Source: JADJWR01 sp963847675
GTDB lineage: Bacteria > Pseudomonadota > Gammaproteobacteria > Burkholderiales > Burkholderiaceae_F
Assembly (NCBI GenBank): GCA_963847675.1
Contig: CAWKAP010000004.1
Location: 248,001-312,000 of the forward strand
Length of the DNA: 64,000 nucleotides
Direction of reading: 5' to 3'
In this document: one piece after another, positions 37,037 through 45,624 of the stretch
How the letters are laid out: each line of letters begins with the position of its first letter
Numbering within the stretch: the stretch's first letter is position 1
Program-made: the position numbers and the translations under genes
Notes under the pieces: generated by a model
The model's database searches: none
The model's input: only the letters and a program-made list of their open reading frames with translations
What the model was told of the DNA's origin: nothing

Positions 37037-38055
37037 TCGCCGACCAGTCCCGGCCCACGGTAGATGATTCCCGTGTAAAGCTGCACCAGCGCAGCGCCCG
37101 CCGCCACCTTTGCCACGGCGTCGTCGCCGCTCAGGATCCCGCCAACGCCGATCACCGGCAGTGCACCCTTCAGATGGTTCGCCAGCAGGCGGACGACCTC
37201 GGTCGAACGCGCGGCGAGCGGCGCGCCGGAGAGCCCGCCGGTTTCATCGGCATGCGGCAGGCCGGCGACCGCGTCCCGCGCCACCGTCGTGTTGGTGGCG
37301 ATCACCGCATCGACTTCGTGCGCGACCAGTGCATCGGCGATGCGCGGCAGGTCGGCGTCGTCGAGATCCGGCGCGATCTTCACCGCAAGCGGCACGCGCC
37401 TGCCGTGCTCGTCGGCGAGCTGTTTGCGCGCCTTGCGCAGACCCTTGAGCAACGCGGTCAGTTCGGTGCCGCCCTGCAGCGAGCGCAGGTCCCTGGTGTT
37501 GGGCGACGATATGTTGACCGCGACATATCCCGGGCGATCCAGCAGCAGCGGATAGACGCGCCGCAGCCCGATCAGGTAATCATCGAGCGCGCGCTCGATC
37601 GGCGTGTCCGCGTTCTTGCCGATATTCAGGCCGAGCACGACGTTACGCGCGCGGGCGGCGGCGACACGGGCGACAAAGCGGTCCAGACCGAGGTTGTTGA
37701 AGCCCATGCGGTTGATGAGCGCCCGCGCCTCCGGCAAGCGGAACAGGCGCGGAGCCGGATTGCCCGGTTGCCCTCGTGGCGTGACGGTGCCCACCTCGAC
37801 GAAGCCAAAGCCGAAATCGGCCAGCGCATCGATGTGCTCGGCGTTCTTGTCCAGACCGGCGGCCAGCCCGACCGGATTCGGAAAGCGCAGGCCCATCACC
37901 TCGACCGGATCGTCGGCCACGCGCGGCCGCAGCAGGCAGGTGAGGCCAAGCGCATGGGCGCGCCCGAGGTTCGCGAAGGCGACGTCATGCGCCGTTTCCG
38001 GGTCCAGCGCGAAGATGAACGGGCGGGCGAGGTCGTAGAGCACGTTGCGGTCCAA
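36964..38055 (-). CDS. pyrD: Dihydroorotate dehydrogenase (quinone) PyrD
   Basis: A 363-residue class 2 enzyme, which oxidises dihydroorotate to orotate with FMN and membrane quinone. The N-terminal helical region (LYDLARPFIFALDPETAHDV) is the membrane-association domain. GLRFPNPVGLAAGLDKN, FVEVGTVTPRGQPGN, RLINRMGFNN-type sequence, VNISSPNTRDLRSLQ (active-site Ser region), TNTTVARD and VIGVGGILSGDDAV mark the barrel. It lies 30 bases after bpt on the same strand. Confidence 0.96.
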   Translation of the reverse strand: MDRNVLYDLARPFIFALDPETAHDVAFANLGRAHALGLTCLLRPRVADDPVEVMGLRFPNPVGLAAGLDKNAEHIDALADFGFGFVEVGTVTPRGQPGNPAPRLFRLPEARALINRMGFNNLGLDRFVARVAAARARNVVLGLNIGKNADTPIERALDDYLIGLRRVYPLLLDRPGYVAVNISSPNTRDLRSLQGGTELTALLKGLRKARKQLADEHGRRVPLAVKIAPDLDDADLPRIADALVAHEVDAVIATNTTVARDAVAGLPHADETGGLSGAPLAARSTEVVRLLANHLKGALPVIGVGGILSGDDAVAKVAAGAALVQLYTGIIYRGPGLVGECRRAILRHRRQAGRWDKAAARAA

Positions 38056-38085
38056 GGGCCGGCGCGCGAGCCGGGCTACCGGCGT

Positions 38086-38832
38086 TCAGTCGGTGCGTCT
38101 GATCCAGCGGCCCTGCTGCAGGACCTCGATCGGACGGAACTTGGCCTTGTAGGCCATCTTCGGACTGGCCTCGATCCAGTAGCCGAGATACAGGTAGGGC
38201 AGCCTCAGCAGGCGGCACTGCTCGATCTGCCAGAGGACGTTGTAGGTGCCGTAGCTGGCGTGCGAATCCGCCGTGTCGAAGAACGTGTAGACGGAAGACA
38301 GTCCGTCGTTCAGCACGTCGATGATCGATACGGCGCACAGTTCGCCGCGCCCGTCAATTTCGGTTGCCGGCGCGCGGAACTCGACCAGGCGCGTGTTGAC
38401 CTTGCTCTGCAGGAGGAACTGCGAGTACTGCTCGCGGCTGTCGTTGTCCATTCCGCCACCGGCATGGCGCGTCGACTGGTAGCGCAGGTAGAGGTCGTAG
38501 TGCTCCTGGTCGAAGGCCAGCCCGACGACCCGCGCGGTCAGGTCGCGATGCTGGCGCCAGGCTCGGCGCTGGCTGCGGTTTGCCACGAAGGCATCGACCG
38601 GCACGCGCACCGGGACGCAGGCGTGACAGCCGTCGCAGTGCGGGCGGTAGGTGAAGATTCCGCTGCGGCGAAAGCCAAGCCGCACCAGCTCGGAATACAC
38701 GTCGGCATTGATCAGATGCGCAGGCGTGGCAACCTGCGAGCGTGCCTGCCGCTCGTCGAGGTAGCTGCAGGGGTAGGGCGCGGTGGCGTAGAACTGCAGC
38801 GCCGAGAACGGCAGTTCCTTGAGGTTTGCCAC
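38086..38832 (-). CDS. bpt: Aspartate/glutamate leucyltransferase Bpt (Ate family)
   Basis: A 248-residue N-end-rule enzyme that adds leucine to proteins with N-terminal Asp or Glu. It has PCSYLDERQARSQ, the cysteine pair in RPHCDGCHACVPVRV, and the ATE C-terminal block SVYTFFDTADSHASYGTYNV with YLGYWIEASPKMAYK. Start is GTG 38830-38832, one base downstream of the aat stop. It works with Aat in the ClpS/ClpAP degradation route. Confidence 0.93.
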   Translation of the reverse strand: MANLKELPFSALQFYATAPYPCSYLDERQARSQVATPAHLINADVYSELVRLGFRRSGIFTYRPHCDGCHACVPVRVPVDAFVANRSQRRAWRQHRDLTARVVGLAFDQEHYDLYLRYQSTRHAGGGMDNDSREQYSQFLLQSKVNTRLVEFRAPATEIDGRGELCAVSIIDVLNDGLSSVYTFFDTADSHASYGTYNVLWQIEQCRLLRLPYLYLGYWIEASPKMAYKAKFRPIEVLQQGRWIRRTD

Positions 38833-38833
38833 G

Positions 38834-39559
38834 TCAGTACGCCCGCAGCAGGTCGGTCACCACTTGGCCCCGGTAGCGCAGCCAGTCGATCGGCGGCTGG
38901 CGCACCGCTGCCGCGACATGGGAGCAGAACTGAGCACGCGCAATGCCACGGGCGCCGAGGGACGCAAGGTGAGAAGTCTCCTGCTGGCAGTCTAGCATCG
39001 GCACTTTTTCCAGCCGCAGCAGCTGCACGAGGGCGGCAAGCGCGATCTTCGAGGCGTCGGGCTCGACGCTGAACATCGACTCGCCGAAGTACATCCGGCC
39101 GATTGCGACCCCGTAGAGCCCGCCGATTCGCCGGCCACCGCAGAACACCTCCACGCTGTGCGCCAGTCCGCGCCGGTGCAGGTCGCTGTAGGCGTGGAAC
39201 ATCTCGTCGGTGATCCAGGTGCCGTCCTGGTGGCGTCGCGGCGCTGCGCAGCCGCGCATCGTCGCTGCAAAGTCGACATCGACGCGGACCTCGAAGCGGC
39301 CCGCGTTCAGGCCGGAACGGATGCGGCGCACCAGGGAACGGCGCGCGACGAACTCCTCGGTGAACAGCACCATGCGCGGATCCGGGCTCCACCACAGCAC
39401 CGGATCGGTTTCGCTGTACCAGGGAAAGATGCCGTGCGAGTAAGCATCAACGAGCGTGTCGGCATCGATCTGCCCGCTGGCGGCGAGAAGGCCGTTCGGG
39501 TGCGCGAGACTGCGTTCGACCGGCGGAAACGGATCGTCAGGCGTCAGCCACGGGATCAT
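38834..39559 (-). CDS. aat: Leucyl/phenylalanyl-tRNA--protein transferase Aat
   Basis: A 241-residue N-end-rule transferase that puts Leu or Phe on proteins with N-terminal Lys or Arg. Family blocks are NGLLAASGQIDADTLVDAYS, GIFPWY, LWWSPDPRMVL, TWITDEMFHAYSDLHRRGLAHSVE, GGLYGVAIGRMYFGESMFS and MLDCQQETSHLASLGARGI. ATG 39557-39559 overlaps the TGA of the upstream nudix gene (ATGA), and bpt begins one base after its stop. The pairing of both N-end transferases in one operon is common. Confidence 0.95.
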   Translation of the reverse strand: MIPWLTPDDPFPPVERSLAHPNGLLAASGQIDADTLVDAYSHGIFPWYSETDPVLWWSPDPRMVLFTEEFVARRSLVRRIRSGLNAGRFEVRVDVDFAATMRGCAAPRRHQDGTWITDEMFHAYSDLHRRGLAHSVEVFCGGRRIGGLYGVAIGRMYFGESMFSVEPDASKIALAALVQLLRLEKVPMLDCQQETSHLASLGARGIARAQFCSHVAAAVRQPPIDWLRYRGQVVTDLLRAY

Positions 39560-40131
39560 GATCTCCCGGCCTGCGCGAGCCTCGCCGGCGCATCGATCGC
39601 GTGCACGTGGGTGCCGAACTCGCCTCGGGCGCGGTCGGCGAAGAAGAGCCTGAGCGTCTGCGCCACCGTGCGGAACGCCAGTTCCGGCCACGGCACCTCC
39701 GTCTCCCTGAAGAGCCGCACTTCCAGGCTTTCCGCGCCGGGCGCGAAGTCGAGATCGAGCAGTTCGGCGCGGAAGAACACGTGCACCTGCTCGATGTACG
39801 GCACGTCGATCATCGTGAAGAGCGGACCGAGCGTCACGCGGGCGCGCGCCTCCTCGAGCGTCTCGCGCAGCGCGCCCTCCTGCGTCGTCTCGCCGACTTC
39901 CATGAATCCCGCCGGCAGAGTCCACTTGCCGTAGCGAGGCTCGATCGCGCGCCGGCACAGGAGCACGGTGTCCTGCCACACCGGGATCGTGCCGACCACC
40001 GGCCGCGGGTTCACATAGTGCACGGCGCCGCAGTGCTCGCAGACATCCCGCTCGCGGTTATCGCCGGTGGGCACGCGCCGGGCGATCGGCTGCCCGCAGG
40101 CGGCACAGAATCGGACGAGGACGCGGCTCAT
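39556..40131 (-). CDS. Zinc-ribbon nudix hydrolase
   Basis: A 191-residue protein with an N-terminal zinc ribbon (CAACG and CEHCG) followed by a nudix box GFMEVGETTQEGALRETLEEA around residues 75-95. The arrangement resembles NAD or ADP-ribose pyrophosphatases of the NudC/YjaD type, but it lacks the full NudC length (about 260), so it is a shorter group. It is the first gene of a five-gene minus-strand operon and overlaps aat by four bases. Confidence 0.87.
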   Translation of the reverse strand: MSRVLVRFCAACGQPIARRVPTGDNRERDVCEHCGAVHYVNPRPVVGTIPVWQDTVLLCRRAIEPRYGKWTLPAGFMEVGETTQEGALRETLEEARARVTLGPLFTMIDVPYIEQVHVFFRAELLDLDFAPGAESLEVRLFRETEVPWPELAFRTVAQTLRLFFADRARGEFGTHVHAIDAPARLAQAGRS

Positions 40132-40215
40132 GGCGCGGCCAGTCTAGCAATGGCGCTCGTCGGCGCTCGTCGTGCTGCGGCGGGGGTGCCGGCGCGGCCA
40201 CTCGGAGAAATTGGC

Positions 40216-40221
40216 TATAAT
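40216..40221 (+). promoter_or_regulatory. -10 box of the tRNA-fMet gene
   Basis: A perfect TATAAT stands 44 bases upstream of the tRNA. No good -35 box is seen at the usual distance. The region is divergent from the nudix operon start. Confidence 0.55.
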
Positions 40222-40264
40222 TCGCTTCTCGGTGGCGCCGACCAGCGTCCGCCGGTCCAGATAC

Positions 40265-40341
40265 CGCGGGGTGGAGCAGTCTGGCAGCTCGTCGGGCTCA
40301 TAACCCGAAGGTCGAAGGTTCAAATCCTTCCCCCGCAACCA
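40265..40341 (+). tRNA. Initiator tRNA-fMet (anticodon CAT)
   Basis: A 77-base tRNA with an encoded CCA. The anticodon loop is CTCATAA in the stem GTCGGG...CCCGA, with the three G:C pairs of initiator tRNAs. The acceptor stem begins C1 and the partner position is A72, the unpaired C:A that marks initiators in bacteria. T loop: GGTTCAAATCC. A hairpin terminator follows directly. Confidence 0.97.
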
Positions 40342-40346
40342 GATCA

Positions 40347-40374
40347 ACGGCCCTCCTCGTGAGGGCCGTTTTCT
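40347..40374 (+). terminator. Rho-independent terminator of tRNA-fMet
   Basis: ACGGCCCTC and GAGGGCCGT form a 9-bp stem with a CTCGT loop, followed by TTTTCTTTT, six bases after the tRNA CCA end. Confidence 0.92.
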
Positions 40375-40518
40375 TTTCAGCGCCTCGGCCCAATCGGCGG
40401 TCCCATGTGGCAATGGGGCGGGCCAGTTCGGCGCCGATCGTTCCGATTGGATCAAGGCGCGGCGTGCCGGACGCCCCTAGACTGCCTGGGTCGTCGATAC
40501 CCCCACAGGAATGCGAGG

Positions 40519-41190
40519 ATGGCCAGAGCCCCGAAGATCGAGGACCCGTCCTGCTCGGAGTGCGCGCAGCTGAACTGCTACCGGCACGACAAGCAGTACC
40601 CGTCGTTCTGTGTCACCGAGGAAACTGACCCGGCGCTGGTCGAGGAAACCCGGCGCACCTACGCTGGCGACGAACTCGACGGCCGGCTGGCGCGGGCGGC
40701 GGCCGAAGTCGAGGGCCGGTTCTACGGAAAGATCTCGCGCTGCGAGGAGATCGTCGCCTTCGCGCATCGCATCGGCGCGAAGCGCGTCGGCATCGCGACC
40801 TGCTTCGGGCTGATCGAGGAAACGCGCCTGTTTGCGAAGATCCTGCGCCTCGGCGCGCTCGATCCGGTCACCGTCCTGTGCAAGGTCGGCTCCGTCGAGA
40901 AGGAAACGATCGGCATCCCGGACGAGCTGAAGATCAAACCCGGCTCCTTCGAGGCGGCCTGCAACCCGATCCTGCAGGCGAAGACGCTGAATGCGGAGAA
41001 GACGGACTTGAACGTGATCGTCGGTCTGTGCGTCGGTCACGATGCGCTGTTCACGCGCCATTCCGAGGCGCCGGTGACCACGCTGATCACCAAGGACCGG
41101 CTGACCGGCCACAACCCGGCCGTCGCGCTGTACACGCTGCACTCCTACAGCAAGCGGATCCTCGACGCCGAGCGGATGCGGGAACTGTAA
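40519..41190 (+). CDS. DUF1847 putative metal-binding protein
   Basis: A 223-residue protein with N-terminal cysteines (PSCSECAQLNCYRHDKQYPSFC), then EVEGRFYGKISRCEEIVAFA and RVGIATCFGLIEETRLFA, and NVIVGLCVGHDALFTRHSEA near the C-terminus. These are the conserved blocks of DUF1847 proteins, predicted metal-binding by their cysteine pattern. Function unknown. It lies between tRNA-fMet and an ACT-domain gene and may be transcribed with the latter. Confidence 0.85.
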   Translation: MARAPKIEDPSCSECAQLNCYRHDKQYPSFCVTEETDPALVEETRRTYAGDELDGRLARAAAEVEGRFYGKISRCEEIVAFAHRIGAKRVGIATCFGLIEETRLFAKILRLGALDPVTVLCKVGSVEKETIGIPDELKIKPGSFEAACNPILQAKTLNAEKTDLNVIVGLCVGHDALFTRHSEAPVTTLITKDRLTGHNPAVALYTLHSYSKRILDAERMREL

Positions 41191-41291
41191 GCCGCGCGGC
41201 GCCGTCCCGCGACGACGCTCTCCCCGTGCATGGCCCGCCGGGTTACGCTGCTTCCCAGCAGGCGGCAAGCTGCCGGAACGAGGAGGAGAAG

Positions 41292-41711
41292 ATGCCGGAC
41301 ACCGTGCGCAAGGTGCATTACTTTTCGACATCCGTCCCCGACAAGCCGGGTCAGACCTTCAAGGTGCTGGCCTCGCTGGTCAGTGGAGGCGTGAACCTGC
41401 TGGCCTGCGCCGGCACGTCGCATGGCAGGCGCGCGCAGATCGACATCGTGCCCGACGACACGCGCCGCTTCGCCGCAGCGGCGAAGAAGGCCGGGCTCGC
41501 CTTCAGCCAGAAGCGGGCCGGCTTTCTGATCCAGGGCGACGATCGTCCGGGTGCGCTGGCGGACAACCTCGAGATACTCGCGAACGGCGGCATCAACGTC
41601 GCGGCCGTCGATGGCCTGTCGGCGGGCAGCGGCCGGTGGGGCGCGATCATCTGGGTGGCGGACAAGGACGTCCGCCGCGCCGGCAGCCTGCTGCGCGCGA
41701 AGGCGAAGTAG
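41292..41711 (+). CDS. Double ACT-domain protein
   Basis: A 139-residue protein made of two ACT-like modules: VHYFSTSVPDKPGQTFKVLA with SLVSGGVNLLACAGT, and RAGFLIQGDDRPGALADNLE with ILANGGINVAAVDGL. ACT domains bind amino acids and regulate enzymes or transcription. No catalytic domain is attached. AGGAGGAGAAG precedes the ATG. What it senses is unknown. Confidence 0.83.
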   Translation: MPDTVRKVHYFSTSVPDKPGQTFKVLASLVSGGVNLLACAGTSHGRRAQIDIVPDDTRRFAAAAKKAGLAFSQKRAGFLIQGDDRPGALADNLEILANGGINVAAVDGLSAGSGRWGAIIWVADKDVRRAGSLLRAKAK

Positions 41712-41793
41712 ACCGGCGACGCAATCGAAAGGGCGACCGCTGCCGTGCGTCGCGGCGTCCGCCGTCGCAGGCAGGCCGTGGCCGGCACAGGCG

Positions 41794-42825
41794 TCAGAAG
41801 CGCATCACGATGCTGGCGCCAATCGCCCACGTCCGGCCGCGTTCGGTGACCGCCTCCTTGCGCGGAAAGAAGTAGCCGACGGTCATGTCGGCGAGCAGCC
41901 AGTCACGGTAGATCGGTTGCTCCCAGCGGGTGCGAAAGCCGTACTCGGTCACGTCGACATCCAGGCCGGTTTCCCCGTTGACGAGCGCCTCGAGCGACAG
42001 CAGCCGCTGGCTGCCGAAGCTCTTGTACAGGCCGACGCTGCTCGACCACTCGACACCCTCGGTCTCCTGCGACAAGGTCGCCGCGCTCTGCCAGCGCAGC
42101 GCCAGCGACCGGCTGAATGCGTGGTCGTAGAACAGCGCAGTCGTCGAGCCGAAACCGTCGTCGACCGTCCAGAACACCGTTTCCTTGAAATCGATGCTGT
42201 CTCGTTCGCCGAGTTCGAACAACCGCTGGTAGCGAGCTTGCGCAAAGGGCTTCAGGCCGCCACGAAACCCGGCACGCAGCAAGAGCGTATCCGCGATCTG
42301 CCTGCCGAGACCCGCGAAGAACGACTGGTCCTCCCGGGTTTCCGGCAGCAACTGCTCTCTTCGGGTAAATGCGTCGGGCTTGTCGGTAATCACGTCGCGC
42401 TCGTTGTCGCGGCCGATGAACAGGAAGCCTTTCTCCCTTACGTTAGGCAAATTGACGCGTACCCCGAACCGCGTCAGATACTCGATGCCCTCGTCCTGGC
42501 GCCAGAGGCCGCCCAGCTGGATGCGGCCGGTGACGCGTCCGCCCTCCTCGAAGGGCTTGTCGCCGAACCAGCTGTCGATGCCGCGGGCGGCCCACTCGAC
42601 GGCGTCGTGCACCGCTGCGCGTCCGGTGTCGAGCGCGCCAGTTGGTTCCGAGCTTGTCGAATCCGGCGCGCCCTGGCTCGGCGGGTCGCTGCTCACCGAC
42701 GCAGCGCTATTGCCCGCCGGTGGCGCTTGCGCGACCTGGCCGAGAGGCGCCGCTGACTCAGCAGCGGCGCTGTAAGGCGCCAGACAGATCCCGATCGCGA
42801 GGCTGAAGGCAATCGGGCGAAACAT
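41794..42825 (-). CDS. Predicted outer-membrane beta-barrel protein
   Basis: A 343-residue protein with a signal peptide (RPIAFSLAIGICLAPYSAAA), a low-complexity Pro/Ser/Ala linker (about 25-65) and then alternating polar and aromatic strands ending in the Phe-terminated SIVMRF, the hallmark of BAM-inserted barrels. FGVRVNLPNVREKGFLFIGR and YGFRTRWEQPIYRDWLLAD are strand-like. ATG 42823-42825 is chosen because it starts the signal peptide. I do not recognise a specific family. Confidence 0.7.
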   Translation of the reverse strand: MFRPIAFSLAIGICLAPYSAAAESAAPLGQVAQAPPAGNSAASVSSDPPSQGAPDSTSSEPTGALDTGRAAVHDAVEWAARGIDSWFGDKPFEEGGRVTGRIQLGGLWRQDEGIEYLTRFGVRVNLPNVREKGFLFIGRDNERDVITDKPDAFTRREQLLPETREDQSFFAGLGRQIADTLLLRAGFRGGLKPFAQARYQRLFELGERDSIDFKETVFWTVDDGFGSTTALFYDHAFSRSLALRWQSAATLSQETEGVEWSSSVGLYKSFGSQRLLSLEALVNGETGLDVDVTEYGFRTRWEQPIYRDWLLADMTVGYFFPRKEAVTERGRTWAIGASIVMRF

Positions 42826-42846
42826 ACGCGTCACTTCAAACTGCAA

Positions 42847-43159
42847 TCCGAATCGCCTCTGGTCCTGCCCGTCGCCGGCCGCGCAGGGAGCGACGCCTCG
42901 ACGTCTGTCGCCGCCATCGGTGCCCTGGTGAACGCGTGAAGACGCTTCTCAGCGCCGGCGATCGCGGCGAAACCGTGACGATTATGCAGGCAATCCACGC
43001 ACGGCTTGTTGACGCAGCACGCGATGTGCTCGACGGTGGCAGCCGGATGCCAGAATGCGTGCTCGTTCGGCCATGCGTGGTGTCCCTGCCGACCGGCCGG
43101 GACGTCCGCGACGGGCGAGGCATTTCGGCGACCCCGCGCAACGTTCAGGAAATCAGTTG
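42847..43159. other. Gap without a confident gene
   Basis: Several short frames cross this region on both strands, including a minus-strand one with a cysteine cluster (ACCVNKPCVDCLHNRHG), but none has a ribosome site or a recognisable family. A promoter for the enolase gene probably lies here. Confidence 0.4.
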
Positions 43160-44446
43160 ATGACGACGGCGATCGATTCGCTCCGCGCGAGGCAGATCCT
43201 CGACTCGCGCGGCCGGCCCACCGTCGAGGTCGACGTGCGCCTGGCAGACGGCAGTTTTGGTCGCGCCTCGGTGCCCTCCGGCGCGTCGACCGGGACCCAC
43301 GAAGCGCACGAACTTCGCGACGGCGGCAGCGGCTACGAAGGTCGCAGCGTGCGGCACGCGGTGGCGAATGTCCACGGTGCAATCGCTGCGGCCATCCAAG
43401 GCAAGGACGCCTCCGACCAGCGTGGCATCGATGCGCTGCTCGTCGAACTCGACGGCACGGCGCGGCTCGAGCGGCTCGGCGCCAACGCGGTCCTCGGCAC
43501 GTCGCTCGCCGTCTGCCGCGCGGCGGCAGCGAGCCGGCGCCAGCCGCTTTTTTCCTACATCGCCCGACTGGCGGGGACGCCGGAGATTGCGCTACCGATG
43601 CCGATGGTCAACATCCTGTCCGGCGGACTGCACGCCGGACGCGGCATGGACGTGCAGGACTTCCTCGCGATCCCTGCCCGTGCGCACTCGATCGACGAGG
43701 CGATCGATCTCGTCAGCCGCGTGCGCAGCGCGGCGGTGCGGGTGATGGAGGAGCGCGGACTGTCGACGCTCCTGGCCGACGAGGGTGGACTCAGCCCGGG
43801 ACTCGCCAGCGGGCGCGACGCGTTGCAGCTGCTCGTCGAGTCGATCGAGGCTGCCGGGCTTCGGCCGGGGGCCGACATCGTGATCGCCATCGACGTCGCA
43901 GCGACCGCGCTGTGGGACCGCGCCGCCGGCGTCTACCGGCTGGCACGCGAGGGACGCGTTGCCACGAGTGACGAAATGATCGCCATCGCGGAAAGCTGGG
44001 TGAACGAGTTCCCGATCGTTTCGATCGAGGATGCGCTCGACGAGGAAGACTGGCCCGGCTGGCGGCGGCTCACCGAGAGGCTGGGCCGCCGCATCCGCCT
44101 GGTCGGCGACGATCTTTTCACGACCAACCTCGAACGCGTCGAGCGCGGCATCGCACAGGGCGTGGCCAACGGCGTGCTGGTCAAGCTGAACCAGAACGGC
44201 ACGCTGACCGGCACGCTCGACGTCGTCGCCGCCGCGCGCGCCGCAGGCTATGCGCCGGTGATCTCGGCGCGCTCGGGCGAGACCGAAGACCCGTTCATCG
44301 CCGACCTGGCGGTCGGCACCGCCGCGGGGCAGATCAAGATCGGTTCGGTGCGCTGCGGCGAGCGGCTCGCCAAGTACAACCAGCTGCTGCGCATCGAGGA
44401 AGAAAGCGGCGCGCCGTTTGCCGGCATGACGGCGATCACGCTGTGA
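43160..44446 (+). CDS. Divergent enolase (enolase-superfamily, phosphopyruvate hydratase-like)
   Basis: A 428-residue enolase homologue. Active-site elements are kept: SGASTGTHEAHELRD, LLADEGGLSPGL, metal ligands in IAIDVAAT, SIEDALDEEDW and LVGDDLFTTN, the lysines in LVKLNQNGTLTGT and GQIKIGSVRCGER, and the SGETEDPFIADLAVG loop. The usual substrate loop GGxHAxNxxDxQE reads SGGLHAGRGMDVQDF, and canonical Asn-Gln-Ile-Gly is Asn-Gln-Asn-Gly. The gene overlaps a downstream kinase-like gene. It may be an enolase paralogue with a different substrate; the main glycolytic enolase is not visible here. Confidence 0.85.
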   Translation: MTTAIDSLRARQILDSRGRPTVEVDVRLADGSFGRASVPSGASTGTHEAHELRDGGSGYEGRSVRHAVANVHGAIAAAIQGKDASDQRGIDALLVELDGTARLERLGANAVLGTSLAVCRAAAASRRQPLFSYIARLAGTPEIALPMPMVNILSGGLHAGRGMDVQDFLAIPARAHSIDEAIDLVSRVRSAAVRVMEERGLSTLLADEGGLSPGLASGRDALQLLVESIEAAGLRPGADIVIAIDVAATALWDRAAGVYRLAREGRVATSDEMIAIAESWVNEFPIVSIEDALDEEDWPGWRRLTERLGRRIRLVGDDLFTTNLERVERGIAQGVANGVLVKLNQNGTLTGTLDVVAAARAAGYAPVISARSGETEDPFIADLAVGTAAGQIKIGSVRCGERLAKYNQLLRIEEESGAPFAGMTAITL

Positions 44447-45477
44447 GCGCGGAGCCGACGCAGCCCATGGCGCCCGATGCGCGGCTCGAGCGCTTCCTGC
44501 GCGGGCAGGGGTTCCTCGCGGCGGGGGAGATCGCGCGCTTCACGGCACTGGCCGGCGGCGTCTCCTCGGACATCTGGCGCGTCGATCTGCCCGACGGGCG
44601 CGCGATCTGCATCAAGCGCGCGCTGCCGCAGCTGAAGGTGGCGGCCGAGTGGTTTGCGCCGGTGTCGCGCAACGCCTACGAGTGGGCGTGGATCGAGTTT
44701 GCCGCGCGCCACGCGCCGGGCGCGGTGCCGGCGCCGCTGGCGCACGATGCCGAGGCCGGCCTGTTTGCGATGGAGTACCTGGCGCCGGACGACCATCCGG
44801 TGTGGAAGCAGCAACTGCTCGACGGGCGCGTCGAGCCGGAAACGGCTGCAGCGGTCGGCCGGGTGCTCGCCACGCTGCATCTGGCGAGCAGCCGGGACCC
44901 CGCGTGCCCGGGCGCGTTCGACAGCGGCACCAACTTCCATGCGCTGCGCCTCGAGCCGTACCTGCTCGCCACGGCCCGCGTACATCCGGCGCTGGCGCCC
45001 GCGCTCGAGGCTCTCGTCGAGCGAACCGCTGCCACGCAGGTCGCGCTGGTGCACGGCGACGTCAGCCCGAAGAACATCCTCGTCGGTCCGCGTGGGCCGG
45101 TGTTCCTCGATGCCGAGTGCGCGTGGTTCGGCGATCCGGCGTTCGACATCGCCTTCTGCCTGAACCATCTGCTGCTCAAGTGCCTGGTGCGGCCGCGCGA
45201 GCGGGACGCGCTGCGCCGGTCGTTCGATGCTTTCGTCGACGCGTACTTCGAAGTGGCACGCTTTGAATTGCGCGCGGCGCTCGAGGGGCGCGCCGCGAGC
45301 CTGCTGCCGGGCCTCTTCCTGGCGCGCGTCGACGGCAAGTCGCCGGTCGAATACCTGACCGACGAGCACCAACGCGAACTCGTGCGCAAGGTCGCGGCGC
45401 CGATGATCCTGCGGCCGCCGGCGCGGCTCGACGAGGTCCTGGCCCGTTGGCACGCGGCGCTTGCCGCCGCCGACTGA
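44443..45477 (+). CDS. Aminoglycoside-phosphotransferase-fold small-molecule kinase
   Basis: A 344-residue kinase-like protein. ALAGGVSSDIWRVDLPDGRA and ICIKRAL form the ATP loop and Lys, LVHGDVSPKNILVG is the catalytic loop (His-Gly-Asp...Asn), and LDAECAWFGDPAFDIAF carries the metal-binding Asp. This resembles methylthioribose kinase and choline/APH kinases. GTG 44443 overlaps the enolase stop, so the two are translationally coupled and probably act on the same metabolite. Substrate is unknown. Confidence 0.85.
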   Translation: MSAEPTQPMAPDARLERFLRGQGFLAAGEIARFTALAGGVSSDIWRVDLPDGRAICIKRALPQLKVAAEWFAPVSRNAYEWAWIEFAARHAPGAVPAPLAHDAEAGLFAMEYLAPDDHPVWKQQLLDGRVEPETAAAVGRVLATLHLASSRDPACPGAFDSGTNFHALRLEPYLLATARVHPALAPALEALVERTAATQVALVHGDVSPKNILVGPRGPVFLDAECAWFGDPAFDIAFCLNHLLLKCLVRPRERDALRRSFDAFVDAYFEVARFELRAALEGRAASLLPGLFLARVDGKSPVEYLTDEHQRELVRKVAAPMILRPPARLDEVLARWHAALAAAD

Positions 45478-45536
45478 GCGGTGGCTACCCCTTGATTGCG
45501 CACGCCGGGATGCCCGATATGACGTGCATCAACTAA

Positions 45537-45556
45537 ATCGGTATTCGAATACCGAT
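45537..45556. promoter_or_regulatory. Perfect 20-base palindrome upstream of the GNAT gene
   Basis: ATCGGTATTCGAATACCGAT is its own reverse complement. It lies 69 bases before the tandem-GNAT ATG in an AT-richer intergenic stretch and is followed by a possible -10 (TATTAT). It is probably an operator for a dimeric regulator that is not in the window. Confidence 0.6.
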
Positions 45557-45624
45557 ATTATCCGCGGATTGCCGGCTGCCCCGGGCGGGCGCCGCGCGTC
45601 GACGCGATGCGAGGGAGCATTTCA

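Noticed and set aside
34178..37063. A 961-codon plus-strand open frame
   Set aside because: It is antisense to the clearly conserved membrane Fe-S gene and thpR; its peptide has no recognisable domain and the frame is a high-GC shadow.
42847..43159. A small cysteine-rich minus-strand frame (CCVNKPCVDC)
   Set aside because: No ribosome site, no recognised family, and it overlaps other equally plausible frames.
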